Below, one piece after another: positions 21,902 through 34,900 of a DNA stretch of 64,000 bases; position 1 is the first letter of the stretch, and each line of letters begins with the position of its first letter. The DNA lies in contig CM041197.1 of the NCBI GenBank assembly GCA_023078555.1, positions 3,993,310-4,057,309 on the forward strand. The letters are read 5' to 3'. Both the position numbers and the translations under genes were made by a program. Source of the DNA: Ulva prolifera (taxonomy: Eukaryota; Chlorophyta; Ulvophyceae; Ulvales; Ulvaceae). The notes below the pieces were generated by a model. The model was not told the DNA's origin. It made no database searches and saw nothing but the letters and a program-made list of their open reading frames with translations.

Positions 21902-22182
21902 TGTTGTGATGTACCAGCCGTGGTACATGTGCACGCATAAATAATCATGGCGTGAGGGGTGTCAGGCATAGCGTGTACTGCATGCATGACACGTCTGATG
22001 AGTGTTTAGCGATGATGGCTGCGCAGTTGATGCGGCAGCCATGCAGAGCACTGTGACATGCAATTGACAATAAGTATGTGGTGTATCGAAGATACACTAT
22101 CGGTTCAGATAGATCTATAGATAGATCTAAGCATATGAGTGCTGTAATATGTACTGCACAGGTCATCTGCTGAATCACAACA
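21902..22182 (+). repeat. 3' LTR of copia element 1
   Basis: Matches 16712-16992 over 281 bp. Followed by the TSD GTTGT. Confidence 0.95.
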
Positions 22183-22515
22183 GTTGTCGCCTTTTGACAC
22201 TATCGTCTAAATCCGCAGCAAAGAGCTGAAAGTACTTCCGACAGTGTTCCCAGGTGCGCACACGCAGGCGGCCTTTATATCACCAGCCGCGCCGCAATGG
22301 CAGAGTGTATGTGTGGTCATCACGAGTCCAATCTGCACGGTGTCTCACGGTGGCGTTGGTGCTTGCGTGTTGTCCGGCGGTGCCAACGCGGTGTATACCG
22401 GCCTCTCCGACTCGATCTTTGTAACAAGCAGCATGCTGTTCCGAAATTTTCGATCGATGGTGCGATCGATATTTTGCGACGCAAATGGCTGCCGGTGCGA
22501 CGTGCCTCGGAATGT

Positions 22516-22586
22516 GCAGTTACAAAAGAGTGAACGGGAGAAAACAAACACTGAAACCGAATCTCATCCGAATCAAATGCAACATA
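22516..22586 (-). mobile_element. SINE-like family A, 71-bp insertion
   Basis: Starts gcagttacaaaagagtgaac (the tail on the minus strand). 10-bp TSD ctcggaatgt at 22506-22515 and 22587-22596. Confidence 0.75.
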
Positions 22587-22689
22587 CTCGGAATGTCGAT
22601 CAGCCGTGCATGCAGAAGAGCTCAGCCGCGCAGCCAAGCACAGCACTTCAATGCCAGATCCACAGGCAGTGCACGCCAATGAACGCAGT

Positions 22690-23005
22690 CACTAGCGGCA
22701 TTGACAAATCTGGCGCTGTCATGGACTGTGGTGGTGGAGAGGGGGTCATGCACTCCCGCTAACGGGTGGGGCCAGTAAGGGCGCGCAAAATCGACGGCGA
22801 TTTTGACTGATTGGGCAAGCTTTTGACTATTGTTTACGCCCAATGCACAATCTGGGAGGTCTAACTCGTTCGATTGGGGAAATCGGCCCGTATTCGCCGA
22901 TCAGGCTTCTTGGGTTGGGGAGAATCGCCATTTGGGGAACGCGGCTCCCCAATCCTCTCCGATCCTTCCCAATCGCACAGCCGCTTGCCCAATCCTTCCC
23001 AAACC
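22690..23005. repeat. Dispersed repeat family C, copy 1
   Basis: Left part (gacaaatctggcgctgtcat, tggggccagtaagggcgcgc) recurs inverted at 24385-24640 and partly at 38290-38400. The right part is filled with gattgggga/tccccaatc motifs in both orientations, like subterminal repeats of a DNA transposon. No transposase or clear TIR was found. Confidence 0.55.
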
Positions 23006-23009
23006 ATAT

Positions 23010-24384
23010 CTGTGTAGGCTATAATTGCATTTAGGAGCCCCTGGGGGGTCGCGCCTGTTTCTATGGCCCCGCCAGGTGCTCTTGTGGTGACGTTTTAGTC
23101 TGAAGTCTGACCATGCCACTACGTCCCGGAACTCAATGTGTACACACCTGTGTGATACCTATTTAAGGCATGAAACATGTACCTCAGTTCAGCATACATT
23201 CTCTCCCGTTGGAGCACGTATCAGCTGACAGACAGCTGTGCATGATTTGTTGTCATTCACCATCGCAACACTCTGCTCATCCAGGTCAGAGCTCTTCAAT
23301 CAATTTCATTCACTTGTATTTAGAGCTATGAGTTACAATTCTGCGGACCGTATGATCGCAATGTAGCATCACTATCACTGCCAATGAGCAGCCTCGATGG
23401 CAACCATACACCATATCCGGCTACATTAAGATATGATGCTGCCAATCGACATTGTCTGATATAAAAAGAAGAGTCATCCGCGCCATATGCACGTGTTGGG
23501 TGCTTGTAATCGAAGGTGTCACATCCGTTGAGCTGATGCCTCTTTCATAAGGCAGCTGCAATGCACTGTAGCCCAGTGTGGATGTGCGCTGGTGTGCATT
23601 CTTGGCTGACTGAACCGGGTTAACAGATTATCCAACCAGCTGTCTCCTCGGTGTCTTGTGGACATCGATTGAAAAGAAAAGACTGTGGTTGCAATGTGAA
23701 GGCCTCCGTGCAGTTGCAGAGCTGGAAATAGTTCGCAGATCGTGCAGCTCATGAATCAATGCTTACTCCACTGAATTGCTGGACTGTCCTGTGTAGTCTC
23801 ATCGTTGTATAGTGGGAAGTGGTGAGTAGGCTTGGCGAGTCTCTTGCAACATGTGCATTTTCAGTACATGCACCATGTGTCCGGTCTTTCGCAAGGAGGC
23901 TACATGAATGAAGCATATTTCAGCTGATAAGTCTCCGGCGTATCCGTGGAATGTTTTTACGTGTCGCAGTTGTGTCGCGTTGCGAATGATCACCGCATTC
24001 TGCTCTCACCGATGCGCAATTAATCAACCCAGTTTGCCAGCAGGCGCGACTGTCTGGCAAAACTGCAATATGTTACCGCATGGTCCTATCGCAGATTAAT
24101 CTGGCATTACCATTGCTGGTGCATATGCGCGCAGGGCCTTGGCATCTCACGGGATCACGTTGGTCACCTTTGTATGCCACACGCACATACATTCAGTACA
24201 CTATAATTTAACGATTGACGGCCAGATAACCGCTAGCCGGCGATGGTCAGACAGGTTCACGGCAGCCCAATGTCGTTACACATGGTGAGGTCACCCACAC
24301 ACACAACGAAAATGCACCGAGCACCAACAGAAGCAACAAAATTGTGTGCTGTATGTCATTTTTGATGCTCTCCGTGCACTGGAC
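23010..24384. other. Intergenic region
   Basis: No credible gene or recognised repeat seen between the two inverted family C copies. Confidence 0.4.
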
Positions 24385-24640
24385 ACGATGCCGCGCGATT
24401 GGGGACCAAATAAGCGCGATTGGGGAGAATCGCCTGTTCTCGCTGAAATGGGTCATCGCGTTGGGGAGGCTCCCCAACGCTGGGATCGACCTCCCAGAGT
24501 GCCCAAACAACATAGACAATACTCAAATGCTTCCCCAATTTGGCAAATTCGCTGTCGAATTTGCGCGCCCTTACTGGCCCCACCCTTTAGCGGGAGTGCA
24601 TGACCCCCTTGGTGGAGGGTGGTGGCGTGGTGGCGACTTC
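24385..24640. repeat. Dispersed repeat family C, copy 2 (inverted)
   Basis: Reverse complement of copy 1 over the tgcgcgcccttactggcccc / gggagtgcatgaccccct region, and also carries gattgggga motifs at its left. With copy 1 it forms an inverted pair about 1.4 kb apart. Confidence 0.55.
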
Positions 24641-27600
24641 CAGAAAAGCTCGAATCGCAAGACAAACAGGATACAGAGATGTGCAAAGTTATTGTTGTTG
24701 TTTTGCTTCTAACCGGAGCTTCATCTGATACGTGTACGAGCCACAGCTGTAATTTCCAGGCACGGCTGTTGTGGCGTCACACGACGCATTGCCATGACAT
24801 GGAACCACGGACGCGGCGAGAGCAGCACGTGGGACATCGCGCGCTCAAACTTGGCTATGCAACGCACTGCGCAATGCATGCACGAGAGTGAACCTTCACC
24901 AACGCCACCGCGGTGCACCGTCCACCACCACTGCGCCACCCTCCATCACCCCAGGCAATTTCCTACAGTGCAGTCGTGCACAAATGGCTAGCTGTGACGA
25001 CCGCGATCATTGAGTTTTAGCAGTATACGACATTATCTTGAAGTTGGTATCCCTTGACATCTACTCGCTGTCCTGAAGGCGTTGGCTGTCCGCCAGGTTG
25101 ACGCCGCTTCGCGTCAGCCCCGCGTCACGTTTGTTCAATGGCCAACACCCATGCATGATGCTTGTCGTGTTGTGGTGATTGCGGAGCACCAGCAAACGTT
25201 AACGGCTGCAGGCATGTTGCATGGCCTCGCAGAAGCACAGGGCAGACGACCAGCATGCACACCCATGGGTGAGCATGTTGGGTGCGCAAGCTGCACTGAA
25301 ATATTAAATGTGCTGAAACAGCTTCAATTTGGCTCGCGAAGGCGCACAGTAGTAGATATGTACATTTAATGGATCAAGGAAGCATTCAGAAGGTGATCGC
25401 TGGAGAACTTGGCCTCCCGTGGCTTCATGATAGTGGCTCGGACGCGACGCAGCTAGCGAACGGTGACATGGCACGCAGGAGACATAGCATTGTGCACAGA
25501 CCGTGCAATAATGTTCTTAGTTACTTAGGTTGAACACATGACTGGTTTGCGGCACGGTCTGCCATGATCTGGCTCTCTCGTGTCCGCTCCGAGATGCCAT
25601 GGCTCCGCGGCAACGCAGCACGAATTGATAGTACAATTCAGATCCAAGGCCGGAAAAGGCTAAAATGTATGGATTCAGCCAATTTGTGAACTCGAGTTAT
25701 GTTAGTCTGCTGCTGCATGCCATCCTGTGACTGGTGCGCTTGCAGTGATACAGATACATGTGCGGCCATCGTATGCTCTGTATGTTGGAGAGATCCACTA
25801 TAGGTTCCGTGCGCGCGAGAAGTCTACGTCAGAAATAACAGACAGCTCTTTGGTATGTCTAAGAGTGCCAACTCCAGCCAAATCAGGGCATGCCAGGTGT
25901 CGTGTGTGTTCGTGCTGTTGCGAAAATGCCCAAGCTGTCTGCTGTCATCCCTGGCAAAGCCACGATCATGTCCACAGTGTTTTCACGATGATGAGATCTG
26001 ATTATATCAGCCGCGGAATGGTGTGCCAAAAGCTTCTGGTTACGTGGCGTTGCCAGTTAAGCAAAGCGCACTGCAAGCATGAATGTGAGGTTGCAGCCCT
26101 CGCGAACGCCCCTCCCAACACAACCTCGCTGAATGCAAGTACTTTTTCATATGAGAAGTGCACAGTACCAGTTGCACGATGACAATGTGGAAGCCTCCGT
26201 GCGTTACGATTCGCGGGCCACTGCACACCGATCGATATTCATCAATTCGATGTCGCTGGACATAGTTTTGCCCAGGATCACTTATGCAATATAATAGCGG
26301 GCAATAAGCCTTGATTGTGTGCCATATTGCACGTCTTCTAGTTGGCGCACTCTGCGTCTGCGCACCCACTCGCGTCTGCGCGCCTGTGAAACCAAGGCTC
26401 ACCCACTGGAGTGCGCCATCGAGTGCGCGACACATGAATGCGTGAGCATGCTGGGTGCGCTGAATTGCATGAACACGCAAATCATCAAATAGATGCTTCA
26501 TGATCAGGTACAGCATTGTAGTACGTGTTTGGTACATTCCTATCATCGCTGGCGCCCATCTACGGTGGTCCTTGAACCACCTCAAGTCGCTCCCACTATG
26601 CGCTGCTCAGTCTTCCTCAAATTGCATACTACCATACATAAAATACACTCAACATCCACCATCAAATCGACACTAGCTGGTATATACTTGCTCACTGCAC
26701 AATTGAACGTGGCCTGATCGAGAGGAGGACTGCTCCTTCGCCAAGTCTGCTCCTGCATACCAGAGATGATATGACGCCTTGTTGTACAGACCAAGGCACC
26801 TACGGTGTAAAAATTCACGGACAGAAAACGATGAAGGTGCAAGGTGGCATTCAGAGATGCAAGACAGTGTATGCACACCTGCCATGCTAGGCTTACTGCA
26901 TCGGTCTTGTCAGGTATCTAAAGCTGTGGCAATTGCCATCCTGCATGCGATCAGTTTTTTCATTCAGAGCACCTTAGTATGAAATGAGTCTATCGATCGA
27001 CTGAACACATCAGCAAGCTACCGGAGCAGCAGCAAACCATTTGGACCATCAGGCCACATCGGTCAGCAGATGTATGCTGCATGTCCTCATCGTGGCTGTA
27101 CCGATTGTCGATGCCTCAATCTCTGTATGTTGCAACCTGTGTGCTGGTTGCAGACCTACATGAGCAAGTATTTCTGAGACGTCCAGAGCTGGCAGCCATC
27201 CGAGTCAGGACATCAGCTACAACAGCCAGGCGTTGTGACCATTTACAGCAAATGTATCAGTATCATGTGACCGACCGTTTGTGCTAAAGCTGCAACGAAA
27301 AGTCAATAGCTAGCTTGACAGTCTCAGAACGAACCTCTGCACAACAAAGGTCTCGGATTGAAAGTTGAAAATACACATTGACTGTCGACATCGGATCTGT
27401 GTCTCAAGTTGGAGAGGTGTAGCAAGTGCACCTGCATGCAAGCACAGCTCTTGACATCAGGCAAACGCTTCGAGGTATGCACCATTTCAAGACATTCTAT
27501 GGAACAGACAGAGTCTAATCAACGTCACTCACGCGAACACAAGCTCGCCCTTGTCTTCGCCGGGCCCGGGGTCTGCTCGAGGGGCTTGATCTGATCAACA

Positions 27601-27990
27601 ACGAGCGCTCGTGAAATGTGCGCGACAGCACAGTGCACAGACATAAAAGATATTACGCCATGGAAGATCAAGTAATACATACTTGCGAAACGATCTGCGC
27701 CATCGGTGAATGCAGATCACCTGGTTATACTGCAACGGGGAGCTGCAACTGACACGGCGACATGCAAGAGCTGATCAACGCAGCATCAAAAGCCTTCCCT
27801 AACGCACCAAAGTTAAATATCCACTTCAGAAAGTAATTATGTTTCGTAGCGACGGCTGCCTGCAAGCGACGCTACCGCAAGTACTACACGCGAATGCTGT
27901 GTTGTGGCCGTTATCTGTCCATGCAATCGCTTCGACATGTAATTGCACCAGTATATAACATGTCTTCACTGCACTGGCGTACACGGGATA
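24641..27990. other. Intergenic region
   Basis: No gene supported. A short frame at 24679 (MCKVIVVVLLLTGASSDTC) looks like a signal peptide but no continuing exon was found. The rest is unassigned. Confidence 0.35.
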
Positions 27991-27998
27991 GCTGTCAG

Positions 27999-29178
27999 CA
28001 GTGCTCTACAACCGCCGTATTTTATGGAGGGATTCCCGCTGAGTTTTTCCATTTTTCAGAGGGCAAGCACCGCTGGTATGCTGAAATTTCGGAGGGCTAT
28101 CCCGCCGTAATTGTTTTTTTCTGGAGGGATGCCAAAAACATTTCGGGCTCGCTGCGCTCGCAATCATATATGTCTGCTGAAGTATGGTAGTGAGGAATAA
28201 CCTTTGCAATCATATACATTTACCTCCAAGGCTTGTTTGTGTGGGCAACAACAGCAACATACACATTCAGTCGCCCGCTTGCATACCAAAGGTCAGCACG
28301 CGTAACTCATCACGCTCAATGTCCTGCTCATCATCATTGTCACTATAACCTACCTCCTCACCACCTTCAGTACCTGGAAGCACATCAGACAAAACAGCGT
28401 CCCACGCCTCATCAGGCTGCATGGCTACTGCTTCAGCAAGCTTACGGACGAGGAGGCCACAATTTGAATCTTTCACCAGTTTCGCATACATGTCTATCAT
28501 GGTGAGTGCACCCTCCTTATCATCTATGGGCCTGTTGGGATCAAAATGCTGCTCGCGCAATTCTTCGAATGTGATTGCTTGTTTCACACGTATTTGAGAG
28601 TCAAGGGCGGCCACATGCGTCGATAACATCAGCGGTCGTATGATCACCGCCTAGCTGACTTCTCGAGCTCGCAGCCTGGTTCGTGCCGGACGTGCTAGCA
28701 ACCTCATCACGAGCGCGCTTTCTGGGGGCTGACCCCTTGAAACCGAACCGACTAAGCATTGCTCATAGCGACAGGTGCACACAGCGTCTATTGGCACTTT
28801 GAGCTGTGCTTCGCAACATTATGTAGCGATACAGAGCCAGCGTGTTGCGGCTACGGAGCAAAGCATCCAGTGACGTCTCGGAAAGTGCACCTGACACTGT
28901 GCACCTAGGTGCAGCTGCTCGTCAAGATCGCTCGCTTCGCTCGCTCGTGTGCTCGCAGCATTATCAATGTGAACACATCCCGCCCGCTGCGCTCGCACGT
29001 CGCACATTTCAGCGGGCAAGACCGCTCAGACGCCCGAGACACAGCGGGCTGCGCCCGCTGGCATTTGCTGTAACAGCCCAGTTTCAGCGGCGTAAACCGT
29101 CGACTTTTCAACATCTTGGCGGCATTTTCAGGAAAAACGTCTATTTCAGCGGGAAAACCGGCGGTTTGTAGAGCACTG
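27999..29178 (-). mobile_element. hAT-type DNA transposon, deleted (1180 bp)
   Basis: Terminal inverted repeats begin CAGTGCTCTACAA and continue CCGCCG at both ends (one indel). A perfect 8-bp TSD gctgtcag lies at 27991-27998 and 29179-29186, as expected for hAT. Too short for a hAT transposase, so non-autonomous. Internal GC-rich stretches repeat gggctcgctgcgctcgc-type motifs. Confidence 0.85.
28267..28647 (-). CDS. Small open frame inside the hAT element (126 aa)
   Basis: Acidic frame with FEELREQHFDPNRPIDDKEG, then LTMIDMYAKLVKDSNCGLLV, and an Asp/Glu-rich end. Just upstream on the same strand (about 28760-28650) another frame reads SRFGFKGSAPRKRARDEVAS, basic and like a nuclear localisation signal. 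Together they may be remnants of a hAT N terminus. No RNase H-like or dimerisation domain remains. Confidence 0.45.
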   Translation of the reverse strand: MIIRPLMLSTHVAALDSQIRVKQAITFEELREQHFDPNRPIDDKEGALTMIDMYAKLVKDSNCGLLVRKLAEAVAMQPDEAWDAVLSDVLPGTEGGEEVGYSDNDDEQDIERDELRVLTFGMQAGD

Positions 29179-29186
29179 GCTGTCAG

Positions 29187-29578
29187 CTGCACGGGTCTTC
29201 TGATGTTTAACCATGTGTGGCGGAGTGGCAACGATGCACTGATCTACAGTTGTTCGTTCCTCGGCGACGTCTAAAAGCATGAACACCATCGCGCGCCATT
29301 GCAATGCGCCGCAGTAAAGGATGCTGCAGTTTGTGTAGACCGTTGGATATGACATGACGGACTTTTTCACGCCTGCAACACCATTGAACGGGCTGTCGAT
29401 GGCTCTGTGTGGCCTTTGCTAGGACAGACCTTGCGGACAATCGACCACGGATTACAGCATGCTCTTCAATGGTGACAGATTTATGCGAAAGCACGGATAT
29501 CTGATCTGGTGTATGGCGCAGTTGGCTCGTACTTCAGTCACACGGCATGGCCATCCGGACACCACGTGCAATCTCCAT
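29187..29578. other. Intergenic region
   Basis: Nothing recognised between the hAT element and the coding relic at 29579. Confidence 0.4.
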
Positions 29579-30060
29579 TCACCATTCACGGACACATCCC
29601 AGCTGATTTAAGCCAACTAAATTCACATTGGCATGTGCAGAGGGTGCTGAGCCCGCCTCAGTGTTGACTTGAACAGGCTCATCCACAACCTTCACATAGT
29701 ACACACTATCCAACCAGCAGACTGAGCCTAGCAGCCTTCCTCCACTTGATGAGATGGTGTAACATGCCATGCTCTGCGAATCCCCATGACGCTGGGCCTT
29801 TCACCGGCCAGGTTCCCACAAAGCGCACCTCACTCAGAACCATGGCACACCCGCTGGGTGAGCTGTCGTAGTGACCCACGCTCCAGGAACCCAGCTCCAC
29901 ATTCCAACAGCTGTACATCAACTCTGGTACTGTGATTTTGTATTCCAACACGATTCGGCCCGCCGCAGACCCGGTTGCAGTGACTTTGCTAGACCAGCTC
30001 ACCCACAATCGGCGCACCCTTTGACGTGGAGCACCCACCAGGTGGGCAGAAAAGGTGATG
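29579..30060 (-). pseudogene. Degraded coding relic, possibly capsid-like
   Basis: Minus-strand frame with RRLWVSWSSKVTATG, then GRIVLEYKITVPELM, then LSEVRFVGTWPVKG. Near 29760 homology-like sequence continues only in another frame (CYTISSSGG, then DSVYYVKVVDEP), so a frameshift is likely. The strand pattern G-x-I/L-x-L-E-Y-x-I/V resembles the jelly-roll C terminus of small RNA-virus capsids, but this is a weak, pattern-level impression. It could be any beta-rich protein. No start or intact full length. Confidence 0.35.
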
Positions 30061-31549
30061 GGTGGCCATCAGATGCATCTCCTAGCTATAACAGGGGTTC
30101 CAAGCCCACCAACGTATGTTAAATTGACTCTAGAGCACAATGATACCTTTAGATCATCAAATCTCGCATTTCCGAAGGACTTACGATTCGGCTCACCCCA
30201 AGATCGCGCACCCAGTCCAGTGGCGCACCTGGGTGTGCAAGTGTGGCGTAGGACCTGTGAGTCAAGCGTTGGCCATGCAAGCAGAGTATGTGATACATGA
30301 AAAAGCTCTAGAGACGTTGATAGCTCTGTAGCTACAGGTTCCGCCGGAACATCGCGAACGTAATTGTTCTTTGCTACTGTGACAGATTTTCGCGTGGGCA
30401 TGCAAAGTTGTATCAAAGCTTCACACTGCAGCTAATGATTGAATAGTCAAGTTCCTGCTGTTTGTCAGTTGTTTCCGCTACGGGCGCCAACTTGGAGCTG
30501 GCCGAGCGTTTAGTGGCAACTCGGCGCAACCAAACTGCCTTGAAGGCCGCTTTATGCACTGCACGCCAACTCATTAAGAGGCATCACCGATGTTTATGTC
30601 TTTGTTAACGTGCTACGAGGCACATGCCGTGATCTACAACCGCGCGATGGCTGTGCAGCCGAATTCAGATGCAGGCCCGGATACTCAGCCCGTCCACCAG
30701 GACGAATGGAACTACCAAAACTCGGGTACTGTTTTCGATAGCTGTTTCTCGTTGACTGCGATGTCCTCTTGCGACTCATGAGGCAGATGCAGTGGCTGTC
30801 TCGTCATGCTGCCACAACATGTCAACAGAGCCTTGTGCCACCTCTATCCTGATGTTGTGCGTTTATACAATTGTTAAGGCCTCTGATTTTATATTACTTG
30901 TGTACACTAGTGAATAACCCGTGGACAGTGTGATGTGTCAGCTCAGTCCGTTCAACACAAAGTCACTTGCGCAGCACCACTGTCTTGCCATGCAGCCTTG
31001 CTGCCTCGCTGTACAACACCATGCCACTGCTGAGGGGCCTCATAGAGTCGTCAACGTACGTATGTGATCCCTTGGCAGTTCTGTCAAGATATTGTTCAGC
31101 ATTGGCTATGTAGATGTGCTGCACTGGGATGTGTCAGGTGCACATGCCAGTGTCAAGACATGATGAATGCTAACACCACTCCTGTGGTGAGAGCAGTGCA
31201 CTGCTGGGTGCAAACCAGACCTTGCATGTGCTTCACATTGCTGTGGCATGCCCCTTTCTGTCACACTTGGCGTGCAGTCACGTTGTGTGCCGTGTGCCTT
31301 AGCTGCATTCAGCTGGACAAGGCACGAGGCCTCGGGATAATCAAGTTGCAATGATCAGCTCGGACTTCGCAAGAGCACATGCATATGTGATGACGGCGTT
31401 CGTAAGATCGAGGACGCTCGTCGCGAAGGTGGCCAATGTGGTGGTGGAGGGTGGCAGCGAGGTGATCACAGCACAGCCTACCGGGACGCGACTGCGCCTA
31501 TGTCCCTGCTCACGCTGGAACTCGCGTCGAAACTTGTACTGCATGAAGA
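30061..31549. other. Intergenic region
   Basis: Only short chance frames. No gene, RNA gene or repeat recognised up to copia element 2. Confidence 0.4.
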
Positions 31550-31896
31550 TGTCAGAAAAGCTATCATTTATGCAGGGCGGACGCGCAGTCCTCATTCAGG
31601 CCAGGTCAGGACAGCCAGCATCTCATACCTTCTGCGCACAGAGGTAGAACCGAGAGATGCTTAGGAAGAGTGCTAGTACCGGGAAACAGTAAGAAGAATG
31701 GTTACAGATCTCAGTGTGCACATGCTTATATGCACACTGAACACTCAAGGTTACGGCGGGAAACCCTCGCACGATCTCTCTCACTACATCGAGACAATCC
31801 TAGCTGGCGGCTTACCCCTACACTGGATCCGCGGATCGTCCGTGCATGGGTGCACCTGTCACCACGCTGCTGCCCGCAGGCTCATGCATTGTGACA
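31550..31896 (-). repeat. 3' LTR of copia element 2
   Basis: 347 bp, TG...CA ends on the minus strand. Preceded on the left by the TSD GAAGA. Confidence 0.95.
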
Positions 31897-31905
31897 CTCC
31901 CCCAT
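31897..31905 (-). other. Polypurine tract of copia element 2
   Basis: Reads atgggggag on the minus strand directly before the 3' LTR. Confidence 0.75.
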
Positions 31906-31913
31906 AAACCCTG

Positions 31914-34900
31914 CTACGTTTCCACTAGCTGGAGTTTATTACGAACTTCTAACAAAGCAGGTCCGGGCAGCACTTTAGTAAACACATCCGCTAACTGATC
32001 AACAGTGCCCACCCATGCTACCTTAAGTTCATCCATCTGAACATATTCCCGCACTCGCAATTGCCGCACACGAATGTGCTTGGATCTGTCAGTGGACACA
32101 GCATTCACAGCCAAGATATTGGCACTCTTATTGTCACCCCACAGAGTCGGCTTATGTGGGACGAGTTTCAAATCGAGAAGCAACTGCTTCACCCACATCA
32201 ACTCGTTGGCTGTTGAGCTCATCGCGATGAGCTCAGCCTCTGTTGTATCCCCGGCCACTATACTCTGCTTCTTCGAACGCCAGAGAACAGAGTTCCCATA
32301 CACTCGAATAATCATGCCAGATACGCTTTTCAGATCTGCAGAATTCGCAAAGTCTGCATCTGAAAAAGCCTCTAACAAACACCCGTGTCCCTCAGAGCCT
32401 ACAAATTTTATTCCTAAGTTCTTTGTGGACTGCAGGTATCTCAGAACATGTTGCACGGCAGACCAATGTTCCTTCAAACTACTAGACATGTGCCGGGCTA
32501 GGGCATGTGCCACATAGCTCAGGTCAGGTCGTGTCACTCCTGCAATATACTGGATGCTCCCTACAGCACTCATGCACCTGGAATGCTCAGCAGCACTGGC
32601 TTTCTCCAGGTCAGGATGCTCTTTCACACTCCTTAGCTGTTGTCGCGGCACTAATGGAGTGGGAGATTTACGACAGTCAGACATGCTGTACTTTTCCAGC
32701 AGGTTCTGGACTTTGGTACGTTGTGTCATTGTGATTGTTTTGGCCTTCCGATCACGCGTGATCTCAGTGCCGAGTGCCCAAGACAGATCACCTAGGTCTC
32801 TACCTTCAAATTTTGTGAGAATGACACTGATGATTTCTTGCAGCCCCGCAGAGCAACTGAAAATGAACAAATCATCCACCCACAGAAAGATAAAGCAGCG
32901 ACTGGTTTTACTGACATACAATCCGGGATCACTCTGTGCGCACACAAATCCCAGTTCAGCCAAGACCTTTACTAAAGCTTTATGCCACTCGCGAGCGGCT
33001 TGCTTCAGGCCATACAGAGTCTTATGCAATTTCCATACACGTGTTGTCCCGTCTGTAAAGTACGGGGGCTGTTCAACGAAAACCTCTTCCTCCAGGTCAC
33101 CGTTCAGAAAAGCACACTGTATATCTATATGCCTAATCTCCAGATCCTCCTGAGCAGCTATAGACAGCAACACACGCAGTGTCGCGTAACTACCGACAGG
33201 GGACCATGTCTCGAAGAAATCTACTCCTTCTACCTGAGAAAAACCACGAGCTACATATCGTGCCTTGTACCGCTGAATCTCACCAGCGGGTCCGCGCTTG
33301 ATCTTAAACACCCACTTGCCCGAGATAGCTTTCTTACCCGCAGGCAGATAGCACAACATAAAAGTCCCGTGCTCACCCAGTGCTTCCACCTCCTCCTGCA
33401 TGGCACGCAACCATGCATCCCTGTCTGGACCCGCGAGTCCTTCCTTCATAGAAGGCAGATCAGGGTCGGAAGGCTTCTGCTTCCTGGCGGCAGCTGCTCT
33501 GCGCGACCCACAACGCTGAGCATTCTGCTGCTCGCCAGACTCCACATGCTGAGGTTTCAGACCTGCACAGGACACTCCACAGTCAGCCGCGGCTGATGTG
33601 TCCTGATCGCAGGCTGAAACAGCAATAGCAGCTACAACTGTCTCACTACTAGCAATGTCAGAGCCCGCAGGATCATGCATATGCACAGCTGCTACATCCG
33701 CAGCCAATGGAACAAGGCGTCTGCGTACAAGAGGATTGATTTTAATGCGAGGCAAGGCGGCTGGAACGGCCCTCACCTCGTCAGGCAAATCAACCCCAAC
33801 TGCGGCTGAGGGGTCCGGATCCTCTCCCCCTAATTCGGACCCGGTCTCCACCTCATCTGGCTCATCCTCCCAGAAGGGCCTCGGCGCCTCAGCTCCTCGC
33901 AAGGGCTGAGCAACTGCCCCCGCGCCAGATGCTGAGGCCGCTGCCGAATTACTCCCGGAACGGACCCGCTGAGCCTCCAGATTTTGATGAGCCGCAGCTC
34001 TTTCATCATCTGAGACAGTGTAGTCCATGTGCTGTTCATCGTCGTCATCATAGATGCCAGGACTGTCGTCATCCTCCTCCATGTCGTCGTCAGACGCACT
34101 GACAGACATTTGAACAGGGAACGCAACTTCTACACCAGGGTCGTGCAACACAGCGTTGCGCGTCACAACATACTGCGCAGTACGGGAGGGCGTGGCAACA
34201 GAGTGATGCACTTCGCCGCGCACTCGATGGGGGACGGGGACGTCAGGGTGAGCAGCAGCTCTGGACATTGCACGCGTGCGATGCAAAGCTGCTCTGGCTA
34301 TTTCCGGTGTTGCCCTAGCAGGGTCACGTCGGATAATCTCCGCAGAGGAGCCAGCTCCAACTCGTGGAGAGCACACAGCAGGACTGGGCTCAGGGTTGTC
34401 CTGCCGGAAAGTCATTTCCGTGACAGGAACCCTACCATGACCAGGGGGGGTGTGAAGCTGGTCACGCAGACGGCGCAACACTCCCCCATCATACGTGTGC
34501 TCTGCCGCGAAAGGAGGGACATCAGCATCGGTCACACGCTCACCCTCATCGTCCCCCTCGAAGGCAACCGTATAGGAGTTCGCAAACTCCTTAGGCTCCC
34601 GCTTGTCCACAACGGCGGACGCATCGTACTTGCGTACGTTTCTGATCATGTGATCAGCAGTGCACATGACCTGACGCACAACAAAAACCCTACCCCCAGG
34701 AACATTCTGGGCGTACACGCGCTGCATGCTGGGGCCCAGACCAGCCCCGACCCAGTATGCAGGCACATCCCGGGGGGACAACTTCCGCAGCTTGTTATCC
34801 CTGGGGTATGCATACACCTCAACCCCCCACGGACGCTGCTGCCGCAGCAGATCTTGGAACACCTCAACGGAGGTGTCTCTGAAAAAGGCCATATAAGGAA

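Larger units (their letters stand above)
16712..22182 (+). mobile_element. Ty1/copia LTR retrotransposon 1 (5471 bp)
   Basis: Two 281-bp LTRs (16712-16992, 21902-22182) begin TGTTGTGAT and end ATCACAACA and show no difference by eye. The 5-bp TSD is GTTGT (16707-16711, 22183-22187). The order is LTR, primer site, one gag-pol frame, polypurine tract, LTR. Apparently identical LTRs point to a recent insertion. The reverse transcriptase lacks an essential block, so this copy probably moved with help from another element. Confidence 0.97.
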
